From Nitrosomonas eutropha (GTDB taxonomy: Bacteria; Pseudomonadota; Gammaproteobacteria; Burkholderiales; Nitrosomonadaceae): DNA of 64,000 bases. The translations under genes were made by a program, and so were the position numbers. Positions within the stretch are counted from its first letter, which is position 1; each line of letters begins with the position of its first letter. The notes beneath the pieces are model-generated. The model did no database searches. It saw nothing but the letters and a program-made list of their open reading frames with translations, and was not told the origin of the DNA. Positions 17,405-26,645 of the stretch are shown piece by piece. The DNA is taken from assembly GCF_003201195.1 (NCBI RefSeq), contig NZ_QICQ01000003.1, positions 53,743-117,742 of the forward strand, in the 5' to 3' direction.

Positions 17405-18866
17405 CACTGTCAAACAATCGGTTGGCTTCAGCCGGCCCCCAGCTGCCGGCAGGATAAGTTGCGATATATTCACGCTCAACCGTCCAGAATTTCAAGATTG
17501 GATCAATGACTCGCCACGCCCATTCAGCCTCATCAAAGCGAATAAACAATGAACGATCGCCTTCAATTACATCCAGCAGCAAGGTTTCATAAGCACCCAA
17601 CGTTTGCTCATCCGTCCTGAGGAAACTTGCATTCATTTGTATTACGCGGGTATTCATATCCAAGCCCGGTTGTTTAACGTGAATTTCCATATGCATGGAT
17701 TCTTCCGGTTGAATCGACAACAATACCCAGTTAGGGTCGATTGACTCCAGTGGTGTTTCGCGGAAAAGTTGCTGCGGAGGGTGTTTGAAACGAATCGCAA
17801 TCATCGAATGCCGCCTGGGCATACGTTTTCCCGTTCGTAGATAAAACGGAACACCGCGCCAACGCCAATTATCAATATAGAATTTAGCTGCAGCAAAAGT
17901 TTCAGTAATCGAATCTGACTCAACGTTTTCTTCCTGTTGGTAACCCACCACCGACTGCCCGTCAATATTGCCATGTGTATATTGTGCGCGCACTGCATGT
18001 GCATGCACTGCGCGTTTAGCAATCGGGCGAATCGACCGCAACACCTTGACCTTTTCATCACGCAACGCATCCGCTTCCAGAGCAGGTGGAGGTTCCATCG
18101 CTACCACAGTTAACAGTTGCATGAGATGATTCTGCAACATATCACGCAATGCTCCTGCGCGATCATAATAGCCTGCGCGTTTTTCAATACCGATTGACTC
18201 TGCAACCGTAATTTGTACATGGTCAATAAAATTGCGATTCCACAATGGCTCGATTATTGTATTGGCAAACCGGAAAACCAGCAGATTTTGTACTGTTTCC
18301 TTACCCAGAAAATGATCAATACGATAAATCTGTTCTTCATCAAAATACTGGTGTAATACACGGTTAAGCACTTGTGCCGATTCCAGATCTTCCCCAAATG
18401 GTTTTTCGATGACCACCCGGTTCATACCGCGTGGCTCATTCAAACCAGCAACTTTGAGATTTTTAATTACCGTTACAAAATCAGCTGGACGGATTGCCAG
18501 ATAAAACACTGTGCGAGAACAGGCTGATCCAGGTGCTATGTCCGCAGCAAGTGCGTGATAGGAATCTACCTCTTTAAGATCCCCTCGCAAGTAACGAAAG
18601 CGCGCCAGAAAACGTTCCAGTAACGCTTGGCAAGACGGCTGATCAAGTTTGTTTTTTAGTATCGAACGTACGTATTCAAGCCAATCGTCCGTTGTCCATT
18701 CCCGCCGTGAAATAGCAATGATGGAAAGGTTATCAGCCAAGCGACCGGCATGCTCCAGATCAAACAAGGCTGGTAACAATTTATGTGCGGCAAGATCCCC
18801 TGTTGCTCCAAAAATAACAAACGAGCAAGGTAAATTTTGGGATTGATCCATTTTTGCACCACCCAT
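17376..18866 (-). CDS. zwf: Glucose-6-phosphate 1-dehydrogenase
   Basis: A 496-residue enzyme oxidising glucose 6-phosphate to 6-phosphogluconolactone with NADP or NAD, the entry to the oxidative pentose phosphate route. The dinucleotide motif FVIFGATGDLAAHKLLPAL, the substrate-binding RIDHFLGKE and EKPFGEDL are classical. ATG 18866 overlaps nothing and follows the 6-phosphogluconate dehydrogenase gene by three bases; a second ATG lies five codons on. The pgl gene is not adjacent. It is last in the transcript and ends in a strong terminator. Confidence 0.95.
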   Translation of the reverse strand: MGGAKMDQSQNLPCSFVIFGATGDLAAHKLLPALFDLEHAGRLADNLSIIAISRREWTTDDWLEYVRSILKNKLDQPSCQALLERFLARFRYLRGDLKEVDSYHALAADIAPGSACSRTVFYLAIRPADFVTVIKNLKVAGLNEPRGMNRVVIEKPFGEDLESAQVLNRVLHQYFDEEQIYRIDHFLGKETVQNLLVFRFANTIIEPLWNRNFIDHVQITVAESIGIEKRAGYYDRAGALRDMLQNHLMQLLTVVAMEPPPALEADALRDEKVKVLRSIRPIAKRAVHAHAVRAQYTHGNIDGQSVVGYQQEENVESDSITETFAAAKFYIDNWRWRGVPFYLRTGKRMPRRHSMIAIRFKHPPQQLFRETPLESIDPNWVLLSIQPEESMHMEIHVKQPGLDMNTRVIQMNASFLRTDEQTLGAYETLLLDVIEGDRSLFIRFDEAEWAWRVIDPILKFWTVEREYIATYPAGSWGPAEANRLFDSDDQVWRNEL

Positions 18867-18869
18867 TAT

Positions 18870-19778
18870 TTAGTCCTTTTTAACAGCATGGCCGCCAAAG
18901 CCATGACGCATTTTTGCTAGCATTTTAGCGGCATAATCATTTTTCCCCTGTGAGGCAAAACGCATCATCAGTGCAAGCGTGATCACGGGCACAGGAATTC
19001 CTTGCTCCAGGGAAGCAAGTGTCGTCCAACGCCCTTCACCGGAATCCGCCACGAAAGGAGCAATATCATCAAGCGCCTGATCTTCCGCCAAGAAGTCCGC
19101 AGACAAATCAAGTAGCCACGAACGCACCACGCTGCCATGCCGCCACAATTCGGCGATTGCAGCAAGGTCAAGATCAAATCCAGGTTTGTCCTTCATCAGC
19201 GCAAACCCTTCGGCCAAGGCTTGCATCATGCCGTATTCGATTCCATTATGTACCATCTTCACGTAATGCCCCGATCCAACCGGCCCAGTATGTAGCCAGC
19301 CGGTCATCGGGGTTGGCGCCAATGCTTCCATATAGGGTTTCAGGCGTGCCGCGGCGGCATTTGATCCACCAAACATGATGCAATAGCCGTTTTCCAGCCC
19401 CCATACCCCCCCAGAAACCCCCGCATCAGCAAATTCAATACCTTGCTCTGCACAACGTGCTGCACGGGGAATATCATCTTGCCAGTGCGTATTGGCACCA
19501 TCCACAATCAGATCACCTGCCGATAGCAACGGCAACAATGCAGAAAGTGCTGTTTCAGTTACTTCGCCCGCTGGCAGCATCAGCCAGATGATGCGGGGCT
19601 TTTCAAGTGAAGCAACCAGGTCAGCATAACTTTTGCACGCCGTGTGTCCCGTGTCTCTGGCCAATGCTTCGGTTACATTAAAGCTGCGATTCGTTATTGC
19701 AATTTTTTTATCTTTCTCGGCGAGACGGCGTGCCATGTTGCCACCCATTCGCCCTAAACCCACTATACCGAATTCCAT
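18870..19778 (-). CDS. gnd: 6-phosphogluconate dehydrogenase (short, GndA/YqeC type)
   Basis: A 302-residue decarboxylating dehydrogenase producing ribulose 5-phosphate. GLGRMGGNMARRL is the Rossmann motif; DGANTHWQDD, DAGVSGGVWGLENG and KMVHNGIEYGMMQALAEG carry the catalytic Lys and Glu. At about 300 residues it belongs to the short form, often NAD-preferring, rather than the 470-residue enterobacterial enzyme. AAGGAG upstream of ATG supports the start. Directly upstream of zwf (three-base gap), giving an oxidative pentose phosphate unit. Confidence 0.93.
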   Translation of the reverse strand: MEFGIVGLGRMGGNMARRLAEKDKKIAITNRSFNVTEALARDTGHTACKSYADLVASLEKPRIIWLMLPAGEVTETALSALLPLLSAGDLIVDGANTHWQDDIPRAARCAEQGIEFADAGVSGGVWGLENGYCIMFGGSNAAAARLKPYMEALAPTPMTGWLHTGPVGSGHYVKMVHNGIEYGMMQALAEGFALMKDKPGFDLDLAAIAELWRHGSVVRSWLLDLSADFLAEDQALDDIAPFVADSGEGRWTTLASLEQGIPVPVITLALMMRFASQGKNDYAAKMLAKMRHGFGGHAVKKD

Positions 19779-19847
19779 ATTTTTCTCCTTTGAGCAGATA
19801 CAATCAGGAATACTGGCCTATCAGATACGGAATCAAGAACACCAGTC

Positions 19848-20930
19848 TCAGGCTGAACCCGCCATAGCTGCAAGTTCCATTGCTAATTTACCAAGTGTTA
19901 CTGAATCGTCGAGTCCATCCAGCAAACGTTGCGGGATACCGGACAAGCCGGTTTGCGCGCCTACGAGTGCCCCGGTCAATATGGCGCGCGACAAATTTTG
20001 CCCACCACCATTAATTGCATGTAAAACAGCCGATTCAAAATCATCATGAAACCGGGCAGCCAGATAATAAGCGGCAGGTAGTAAGTGATAAATTGCACAC
20101 GGCATGCCATACACAATGGATACCTTCCAGGCTGGCTCAATCCGAATATCAGGATCCACTGCCGCCGCAGCCATATAAGAAGGCGTAAGCAATGCATCTG
20201 GAGAAGCAAAACGCCCAGCACGTGGTGGATCCGGATCACCAGGGCGTGGTGGCTGCAGACTGTCCCCCGTCACGGCGTGAAATGGCAGCGCGCCACTCTT
20301 CACGAGATTCATGAGCTTTCCAGATAAGCTGGTATCCAGCGCATGCCCCTGAATCAACAGTCCCAGCACAGCACCGTAAGCTACAGTCATCGCCGCCACC
20401 ATCTCATCAGACTGGGTCAGTGTCGTATTGTCTGCAATGGCTATCGCGAGTTTGTCTGGTCGGAACGCATAACGAACAGCAATGGCCAGCGTACGCTCTG
20501 CTGCCTCGGTGGTATCGGCATGACCACCGGTCTGCCCCCAATGCAGCTTTTGCTGTACGCGTCGCCGCCAGGTTTCACGAATTGATTGGCTGGTGTAACC
20601 ACCCGGGCCATTGACAGGCGTACCGTCAAGCAATGGAAAAAGTGTTTCATCCATACGGCGGCAAAAATCCTCTGCCTCGTAACCACCCCGCTCGACCAGC
20701 GACTGAACCATTAGCTTCAGGATGAAACCCGCCTGCGATAGCTGCCCTGCTTTTAATCCGGCATGGTAGCGATTTGGTTTGGGATCAGTATAGTCTGCAA
20801 TCCAGTCACCATAATCACGACGCAACTCGGAGAGATCATAGTACCAATGCGGCCCCAGCCCCAATGCATCTCCGATGAACGCGCCCATAATGGCTCCGGC
20901 GGCACGATCCTGTATATTTTTGTCTGACAT
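19848..20930 (-). CDS. ADP-ribosylglycohydrolase family protein
   Basis: A 360-residue protein of the DraG/ADP-ribosylglycohydrolase superfamily, which removes ADP-ribose from proteins or small molecules. RAAGAIMGAFIGDALGLGPHWYYD provides the first acidic metal-binding cluster, and the C-terminal part (NGGGQNLSRAILTGALVGAQTG) the second. The ORF could be extended to 21005, but the ATG at 20930 has a perfect AGGAGG four bases upstream. It lies 69 bp upstream of the 6-phosphogluconate dehydrogenase gene, same strand. No dinitrogenase or ADP-ribosyltransferase gene is nearby, so the substrate is unknown. Confidence 0.85.
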   Translation of the reverse strand: MSDKNIQDRAAGAIMGAFIGDALGLGPHWYYDLSELRRDYGDWIADYTDPKPNRYHAGLKAGQLSQAGFILKLMVQSLVERGGYEAEDFCRRMDETLFPLLDGTPVNGPGGYTSQSIRETWRRRVQQKLHWGQTGGHADTTEAAERTLAIAVRYAFRPDKLAIAIADNTTLTQSDEMVAAMTVAYGAVLGLLIQGHALDTSLSGKLMNLVKSGALPFHAVTGDSLQPPRPGDPDPPRAGRFASPDALLTPSYMAAAAVDPDIRIEPAWKVSIVYGMPCAIYHLLPAAYYLAARFHDDFESAVLHAINGGGQNLSRAILTGALVGAQTGLSGIPQRLLDGLDDSVTLGKLAMELAAMAGSA

Positions 20931-21047
20931 AAAACCTCCTGTTTCATATCCTGAAGAAATAAACTCTGCAAACTCGAAATTCAGGCCTGCCTCACTCGAA
21001 AACACTATGTTACGCCCGACAAAACAAACATTGGGTACAACTGCGGG

Positions 21048-21347
21048 TTATTCGGCTCTTATTTCGTTGAACAATACTTCGGGGCCATTAACCGGCTGGT
21101 AGATCTCGACGACTTTATGCCGGGATTGCGCACCCCATTTCAGGGTGATGTGCTTCAGGGGGACATTGAAGCGTTTTGCCAAAAATACTGCTAAAGCACG
21201 ATTAGCTTTGCCATCCATCGGGGGAGCCGCCAGTTTTATTTTCAGCTCCTCGCCATGCACACCGATTGCTTCAGTCTGCCTGGCACCCGGCTGGATATAG
21301 AGTTTCAGTATCAGATTGTGATCGCGATCAAGGCAATACCAGCCCAT
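21048..21347 (-). CDS. yggU: DUF167/YggU family protein
   Basis: A 99-residue protein with the family signature LKLYIQPGARQTEAIGVHG, IKLAAPPMDGKANRALAVFLAK and GAQSRHKVVEI. Function unknown, although the structure is well known. The ATG at 21347 overlaps the yggT stop by one base (TGATG), so translation is probably coupled. The yggT-yggU pair downstream of proC is conserved in many proteobacteria. Confidence 0.9.
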   Translation of the reverse strand: MGWYCLDRDHNLILKLYIQPGARQTEAIGVHGEELKIKLAAPPMDGKANRALAVFLAKRFNVPLKHITLKWGAQSRHKVVEIYQPVNGPEVLFNEIRAE

Positions 21348-21907
21348 CAAAACGCATGCACAATCTGACGCTGTAAGTTCTCCACAACCATCATCAGCAC
21401 CTGCAGCAGAATCAAGGCAAATAATGGAGAAAGGTCGAAATTGGCTATGGGAGGAATAAACCGGCGCAACGGTTCCAGAACAGGCCCGGTAAAACTTTCC
21501 AGCACGGGCGCCAACGGGCTGTGCGGATTAATCCAGGATAATAGGGCCTGCGCAATGATCGTGATAAACAGAATGTTAAGCGTCATGCTGGCCAGCTTGA
21601 TGAATGCCAGTAAGATAAATGCGAATATACTGACACTCGCGCCAGAGTCTGCCAACAGATTGATACTGATCAAAATAATAAATTGAGCTAACCAGGCCAG
21701 TACAAAGGTGGAAAGATCAAGCCCTCGCCAGCTGGGAATTACTCGGCGTGCTGGCCGTACAATAAAATCTGTCACAGTGACCAGAAATCTTGAAACCGGA
21801 TGAAAATAAGGAATGCGTGACCACTGCACATAGAACCGCAGCAATAACGCCAGAGAAAACAGGCCAAGAACTGTGTCCAGCAAAAATATTATTATTTGAT
21901 TGGGCAT
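21347..21907 (-). CDS. yggT: YggT family integral membrane protein
   Basis: A 186-residue protein with two YGGT repeats and about four membrane helices; each repeat has an R-F/Y...P element (RFYVQW...PYFHPVSRFLV and WINPHSPLAPVLESFTGPVLEPLRRF). Linked to osmotic or cell-envelope physiology in other bacteria, mechanism unknown. Sits between proC and yggU, same strand. Confidence 0.9.
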   Translation of the reverse strand: MPNQIIIFLLDTVLGLFSLALLLRFYVQWSRIPYFHPVSRFLVTVTDFIVRPARRVIPSWRGLDLSTFVLAWLAQFIILISINLLADSGASVSIFAFILLAFIKLASMTLNILFITIIAQALLSWINPHSPLAPVLESFTGPVLEPLRRFIPPIANFDLSPLFALILLQVLMMVVENLQRQIVHAF

Positions 21908-21979
21908 GGTTTTTTCCGTTGAAAGTTATGATTGTTTCTACCCCATTATCTGGATACAGACTGAAGAGCACCTCAAATA

Positions 21980-22792
21980 TTACGTATGTCTAAACATTTC
22001 TCCCATTTCCCGGGAACGATCATTGGCAATATGCATGGCGCGAATAAATGCACCCCTGATATCGGACTGTTCCATACTGAGTAACGCTTGTTCGGTCACC
22101 CCCCCCTTCGAAGTTACACGTGTTCTCAGGGTTGCAAGCGTGTCATCACTTTGCACAGCAAGGTATGTCGCCCCCAGGAATGTTTGCATTGCCAACTGTT
22201 TCGCGGTATCAGCTGTCAAACCTAGCTCTGCCCCAGCCTGCTGCATCGCCTCCAGAAAATAGAAGACATACGCCGGGCCACATCCTGACAAAGCTGTTAC
22301 AGCATCCAGCTGAGCTTCTTCATCTACCCAGACGATAGTTCCGATTCCCGCCAGAATCCTCGTTGCTTGTTCCTTCTGCCGGGTATCCACACGAGGCAGA
22401 GCGTATAAGCCTGTTACCCCCTTTCCAATTAAAGCCGGTGTGTTAGGCATAGCACGAATAATAAACTCATGCCGGTTCAGCCACTGGCTCAGATCGTCTG
22501 CACGGACACCTGCTGCAATCGAAATAACAAGCTTACCTTGAAAAAGTTGTGCTGATTCGCTTACTGCAGCATGTAGTTGTTGTGGCTTTACAGCCAGAAC
22601 AACGATCTCGCTGCCCCGAATTCCATCAGCTATGGATGCAGTTACTGTCATGCCATATTCCTTGACAAGTCGCTGTTGCTGCTGCGCATCGATCTCTACA
22701 ACACTGATCTGTGATGGCGTATGTCCATGACGGATCAGACCGCCGATCATGGCGCCAGCCATATTCCCTCCACCAATAAAGGCAATATTCAT
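21980..22792 (-). CDS. proC: Pyrroline-5-carboxylate reductase
   Basis: A 270-residue enzyme catalysing the last step of proline synthesis (P5C to proline, NAD(P)H). The Rossmann motif NIAFIGGGNMAGAMIGGL is at the very N-terminus; RAMPNTPALIGKGVTGL and SGCGPAYVFYFLEAM, with TSKGGVTEQAL near the end, are diagnostic. The ORF continues upstream to 22840, but the ATG at 22792 gives the canonical family start and has AGGG nearby. First of the proC-yggT-yggU series. Confidence 0.95.
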   Translation of the reverse strand: MNIAFIGGGNMAGAMIGGLIRHGHTPSQISVVEIDAQQQQRLVKEYGMTVTASIADGIRGSEIVVLAVKPQQLHAAVSESAQLFQGKLVISIAAGVRADDLSQWLNRHEFIIRAMPNTPALIGKGVTGLYALPRVDTRQKEQATRILAGIGTIVWVDEEAQLDAVTALSGCGPAYVFYFLEAMQQAGAELGLTADTAKQLAMQTFLGATYLAVQSDDTLATLRTRVTSKGGVTEQALLSMEQSDIRGAFIRAMHIANDRSREMGEMFRHT

Positions 22793-22871
22793 GAATAACC
22801 CTGATTTATCTAAATGTACAGCACCGATAAGATTAGCCAAACCCTGGCAGATGGCATATTTACAAAAATAC

Positions 22872-23087
22872 TTATTTCTTGAACAGATTGATAATCACAC
22901 TCAAAACGATACTAACAATCAGCATGGAAGTAATGGGTATGAATACTTTACTGTGTCGAGTTTCAATATGGATATCTCCCGGCAGCTTTCCAAACCAATT
23001 AAATAACCAGGGTGCCAGATGTAATACTGCCCCGATAACAAGCAAAACGATACCGGCAACCATGAGCCATCGTACAATCGGTTCCAT
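22872..23087 (-). CDS. DUF2905 small membrane protein
   Basis: A 71-residue protein with two membrane helices (LMVAGIVLLVIGAVLHLAPW and FIPITSMLIVSIVLSVIINLF) separated by the family-typical loop FGKLPGDIHIE. Members are widespread and uncharacterised. Located nine bases downstream of the DUF5658 gene. Confidence 0.85.
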   Translation of the reverse strand: MEPIVRWLMVAGIVLLVIGAVLHLAPWLFNWFGKLPGDIHIETRHSKVFIPITSMLIVSIVLSVIINLFKK

Positions 23088-23096
23088 ATAAAAAGG

Positions 23097-23561
23097 TCAC
23101 ATACCAATAAACTGCAATAACATTAACTCATAACTAATCAAACAAGCATAACCCGATAAAAATATATAAAGAAGGTGGCGACAGCGAATTCCGGCACAAA
23201 GCCGTACTTCATGGTGTATGGTCAACATAATCACCGCCAGAGAGGTAAGCGCTAGTTTAGTGAAAACAAATTTCTGCATGCCTTCCTCAATCAGGATCGC
23301 CATAAAATAGTTAAGTTCTGTACCACCTCCAGACAATATATTTATCGTCAAAAAGGCATCTGTCGCACTGAATAACACGATGGCAAGAACACAGACTACA
23401 AGACGCCATCCGTATTGATCAACATAAACCGCGCCACGATCGGAGCGCCGCTGTGCAACCCGCCTGCCCTGTTTGATTCCCAACTGATAGGGACACACAA
23501 ACGAAATCTCAGCCCGCCTTTCCCACTGCCGCTGATCTATTACTAATTGATTCGTCGTCAT
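23097..23561 (-). CDS. DUF5658-like small membrane protein
   Basis: A 154-residue protein with a hydrophilic N-terminal 45 residues and three predicted helices: VVCVLAIVLFSATDAFLTINIL, FTKLALTSLAVIMLTIH and LLYIFLSGYACLISYELML. The pattern ATDAFLT...ELNYFMAILI with a later helix resembles the DUF5658 family. Function unknown. ATG 23561 is preceded by GAGGGAAGA, a good ribosome site. It precedes the DUF2905 gene. Confidence 0.7.
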   Translation of the reverse strand: MTTNQLVIDQRQWERRAEISFVCPYQLGIKQGRRVAQRRSDRGAVYVDQYGWRLVVCVLAIVLFSATDAFLTINILSGGGTELNYFMAILIEEGMQKFVFTKLALTSLAVIMLTIHHEVRLCAGIRCRHLLYIFLSGYACLISYELMLLQFIGM

Positions 23562-23897
23562 TATCTTCCCTCATACCTATAACCCGATCAGCTTCCCGAA
23601 AATTTACCCGATACCTTACCTCATTTACACGAAAATAAAGTGTAAAGGTGCCGGCCCAGTCACGCAATATTACTAAAATCTGTTACCTGCAATCCGACAA
23701 CGGACAAAAGTCGAGTTGTACCATTTATGTTTCGTTTTCATAACGTCCTACTAAAAACACGTGTGGCGAAAACCTGCCAGATTAAGATATACTATTCGGC
23801 CCTGAAAGGAGTAGGTGGGCAATATTTTTATCATTAATTTAAGCGATTTTCTGACCTCTCTTCGTATTTTTTATAGCAAAAATAGGCATTTTATAAA
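23562..23897. other. Divergent control region between DUF5658 gene and rpmH
   Basis: The 336 bp hold the rpmH upstream region. A TATACT box lies at 23788-23793, about 100 bp before rpmH, but without a good -35. No dnaA gene or DnaA-box cluster is present, so this locus has rpmH without the usual neighbouring replication origin genes. Nothing else recognised. Confidence 0.45.
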
Positions 23898-24032
23898 ATG
23901 AAACGTACCTATCAACCATCCGTTATCAGCAAAAAACGTACTCATGGATTCCGTGCTCGCATGAAGACACGTGGTGGCAGAGCTGTTATTCGTGCACGCC
24001 GGGCAAAGGGACGGGTCAGACTCAGTGTATAA
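23898..24032 (+). CDS. rpmH: Ribosomal protein bL34
   Basis: A 44-residue basic protein beginning [19 protein letters not shown] and ending [10 protein letters not shown], matching bL34 over its whole length. First gene of the classic rpmH-rnpA-yidD-yidC-mnmE series. The common rpmH-rnpA spacing (36 bp) is kept. Confidence 0.97.
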   Translation: MKRTYQPSVISKKRTHGFRARMKTRGGRAVIRARRAKGRVRLSV

Positions 24033-24068
24033 CATGGACAAATCCAGGTTTACTGTCCGAGCTGTTTC

Positions 24069-24434
24069 TTGACAACCGAGCATGTTTACTCGTTACCCAA
24101 ATCGTGCAGACTGCGAAAAGCTGATGAATTTCGCGCTGTACTGAGACATCGGACTGTGTTCGAAAGCCTTTCTTTGCGATTGCATATAAAGCTGAAGCCG
24201 ATCAACGACGGTTATGCGCGCATCGGCTTAATCGTAGCCAAAAAGATCGAGCGGAAAGCTGTCAGAAGAAACCGCATCAAACGATTGATCAGAGAGGCAT
24301 TTCGCAAGCACAGACAGGTGGTTCAAGGTATGGATTGCGTTATGCAGCTACGGCGTTCTGTGGAACCGTCAGATTCTGCGCGCATCTATCAGGAAGCCGT
24401 AACGCTGTTACATAAAGCAGCCAGGCAATTATGA
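24069..24434 (+). CDS. rnpA: Ribonuclease P protein component
   Basis: A 121-residue basic protein subunit of RNase P that helps mature tRNA 5' ends. [15 protein letters not shown] at the N-terminus and the RNR motif region [19 protein letters not shown] are diagnostic. The start is a TTG at 24069, as no ATG is available in frame near the N-terminus. Its end overlaps yidD by four bases (ATGA), implying coupled translation. Confidence 0.94.
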   Translation: MTTEHVYSLPKSCRLRKADEFRAVLRHRTVFESLSLRLHIKLKPINDGYARIGLIVAKKIERKAVRRNRIKRLIREAFRKHRQVVQGMDCVMQLRRSVEPSDSARIYQEAVTLLHKAARQL

Positions 24435-24640
24435 AGCAACTGATCATTGGCCTTATTAAACTCTACCAATACAGCATCGGCCTCCTGATTCCACCTTCCT
24501 GCAGATTTTACCCAACCTGCTCGAATTATATGCGGGAAGCGTTGACAAAACATGGCTTGATAAAAGGATTATGGCTGGGTACAAGGCGGATACTCCGCTG
24601 CCACCCCTGGAATCCGGGCGGCTATGACCCTATCCCATAA
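24431..24640 (+). CDS. yidD: Membrane protein insertion efficiency factor YidD
   Basis: A 69-residue protein with the YidD signature [16 protein letters not shown] and [12 protein letters not shown], carrying the conserved Cys residues. It assists YidC-dependent insertion at the inner membrane through an amphipathic N-terminal helix. Overlaps rnpA by four bases and precedes yidC by 90 bp. Confidence 0.95.
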   Translation: MKQLIIGLIKLYQYSIGLLIPPSCRFYPTCSNYMREALTKHGLIKGLWLGTRRILRCHPWNPGGYDPIP

Positions 24641-24730
24641 AACAGCCAATATGCCCATAATAACCAACTTATCTATCATATTCTTAAAGCGTTTTTACTA
24701 AAACTTTTCCGCATCCCCGAGCTTCAAAAA

Positions 24731-26599
24731 ATGGACAATAAAAAAATCGTACTGCTTATCATTTTTTCGACATCGCTACTGTTTTTATGGGATGCATGGG
24801 TAAAAGAACAGGAAAAGTTCAACGCCCCTCCCTCCGTTGTAGCTCAGGCTAATTCCGCAGCCGGAGTCACACAGTCAAAAAATAACGACGGCCTTCCTAT
24901 TCCAGGCAGTGAACTCACAGCATCACAAACAGGATCGGATCTGAACGGGATACCTTCAAGTGGAGATACAGCTGATTCGGTTACCCCACGCCTGTTGCCT
25001 TCAGGCGAGCAAATACGTGTCGTCACCGACAAGGTCATTGCAGAAATCGACACGATGGGAGGCGATTTACGGCGACTGGAACTACTGCAACAACCTTCTC
25101 CTGAAGACGAGAACGTACCTTACTCTCTATTGCATAGCGAAGCTTCGCGTACCTATGTCGCACAATCCGGTCTGGTAGGCGAGGGATTGCCTAACCATAA
25201 AACGGTTTATCAGGTGGAATCAGGCATACGCAACTACGAACTGACTGCCGGCGAGGATAAAGTTGTCATCCGCCTGCTGGCACCTGAAACTCAGGGAGTT
25301 CAGGTTATAAAAACCTACACCTTTCACCGCGACAGCTACGTAATCGACATCGGCTTCGAGATAGCAAACAAGAGCGATGCCACAATCCGTCCGTTTGCTT
25401 ATTTCCAGATGTTGCGTGACGACACTCCGCCACCAGCACACACCATGATGATTCGCAGTTTTCTGGGGGCTGCTGTTTACACTGACGAAGAGAAATATCA
25501 GAAAATTCCGTTTGATGACCTGGACAAAGGCAAGACAGATTATCCGGCCAATGCGAACAATGGCTGGATCGCCATGCTGGAACACTATTTCCTGACTGCC
25601 TGGTTGCCGCCACAACAAACACCACGCGAATATTTTGCCAAGCGACAAAGCGATAATCTCTATACAGCCGGGGTAATTGTTCCGGCCGGAGTTATCACTG
25701 CTGGTGAAACTGTTACAACCACCATGCCACTTTATGCAGGTCCGGAAGAGCAAGATAGGCTTGCTGAACTAGCTCCGGGGCTGGAGCTTACTGTTGATTA
25801 CGGCTGGCTGACCATGATCGCCAAGCCATTATTCCGTTTACTTTCTTTCTACCATTCGTGGACAGGAAACTGGGGAATAGCAATTATCCTTCTGACCATA
25901 ACCGTCAAGCTGCTGTTCTTCCCGCTATCTGCGGCCGGCTACCGATCCATGGCAAAATTACGCTTGGTAACGCCCAAGTTGAAGCGTATTCAGGATCAAT
26001 ACAAGGGTGATCGGCAGCGCATGCATCAGGCGATGATGGATTTTTATAAAACAGAAAAAATCAACCCGATGGGGGGGTGTTTTCCCATACTGGTGCAAAT
26101 CCCGGTTTTTATTGCGCTGTACTGGACAATACTTGCAGCAGTAGAACTGCGTTACGCTCCTTTTGCACTATGGATCACTGATTTATCTTCTCCAGATCCC
26201 AAATACCTGCTGCCGGTTCTGCTGGGCATTTCCATGTTTATACAGACCAGGCTTAATCCGACCCCAACAGATCCAATCCAGGCAAAAATAATGCAAATTA
26301 TGCCTGTTGCCTTCAGTGCCATTTTCTTCTTCTTCCCGGCCGGTCTTGTTCTTTATTCCCTGGTCAATAATATTCTGTCAATCGCGCAGCAATGGAAGAT
26401 TACAAAAATGTACGGGACTGCCCCCAGTCAAGACGCTCCTGAATCACCCGCTAGTAAAGATGCTCCTGAACTACCCGTCAGTAACCAGGTTATTAACGAT
26501 TCAGAAAATACAGAAGCACCTGCCAGTGGTCCGGCTGATAGTCCTAAAAAACCTGTTAACATTCCGAGAAGAATGCACAAAAGAACGAGAAAGAAATAA
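24731..26599 (+). CDS. yidC: Membrane protein insertase YidC
   Basis: A 622-residue Oxa1/YidC insertase with the Gram-negative architecture: an N-terminal helix (IVLLIIFSTSLLFLWDAW), a large periplasmic domain (about residues 60-350), and the five-helix conserved core from about residue 360 (SWTGNWGIAIILLTITVKLLFFPLS; MGGCFPILVQIPVFIALYWTI). The C-terminal tail ends in a basic RRMHKRTRKK segment preceded by two near-identical PASKDAPELPVS-type repeats, longer than in E. coli. Between yidD and mnmE as usual. Confidence 0.95.
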   Translation: MDNKKIVLLIIFSTSLLFLWDAWVKEQEKFNAPPSVVAQANSAAGVTQSKNNDGLPIPGSELTASQTGSDLNGIPSSGDTADSVTPRLLPSGEQIRVVTDKVIAEIDTMGGDLRRLELLQQPSPEDENVPYSLLHSEASRTYVAQSGLVGEGLPNHKTVYQVESGIRNYELTAGEDKVVIRLLAPETQGVQVIKTYTFHRDSYVIDIGFEIANKSDATIRPFAYFQMLRDDTPPPAHTMMIRSFLGAAVYTDEEKYQKIPFDDLDKGKTDYPANANNGWIAMLEHYFLTAWLPPQQTPREYFAKRQSDNLYTAGVIVPAGVITAGETVTTTMPLYAGPEEQDRLAELAPGLELTVDYGWLTMIAKPLFRLLSFYHSWTGNWGIAIILLTITVKLLFFPLSAAGYRSMAKLRLVTPKLKRIQDQYKGDRQRMHQAMMDFYKTEKINPMGGCFPILVQIPVFIALYWTILAAVELRYAPFALWITDLSSPDPKYLLPVLLGISMFIQTRLNPTPTDPIQAKIMQIMPVAFSAIFFFFPAGLVLYSLVNNILSIAQQWKITKMYGTAPSQDAPESPASKDAPELPVSNQVINDSENTEAPASGPADSPKKPVNIPRRMHKRTRKK

Positions 26600-26645
26600 A
26601 TATTTATAACTTCAACTGCTCTGTGTCCCTTTTGATAAAGAAGGT

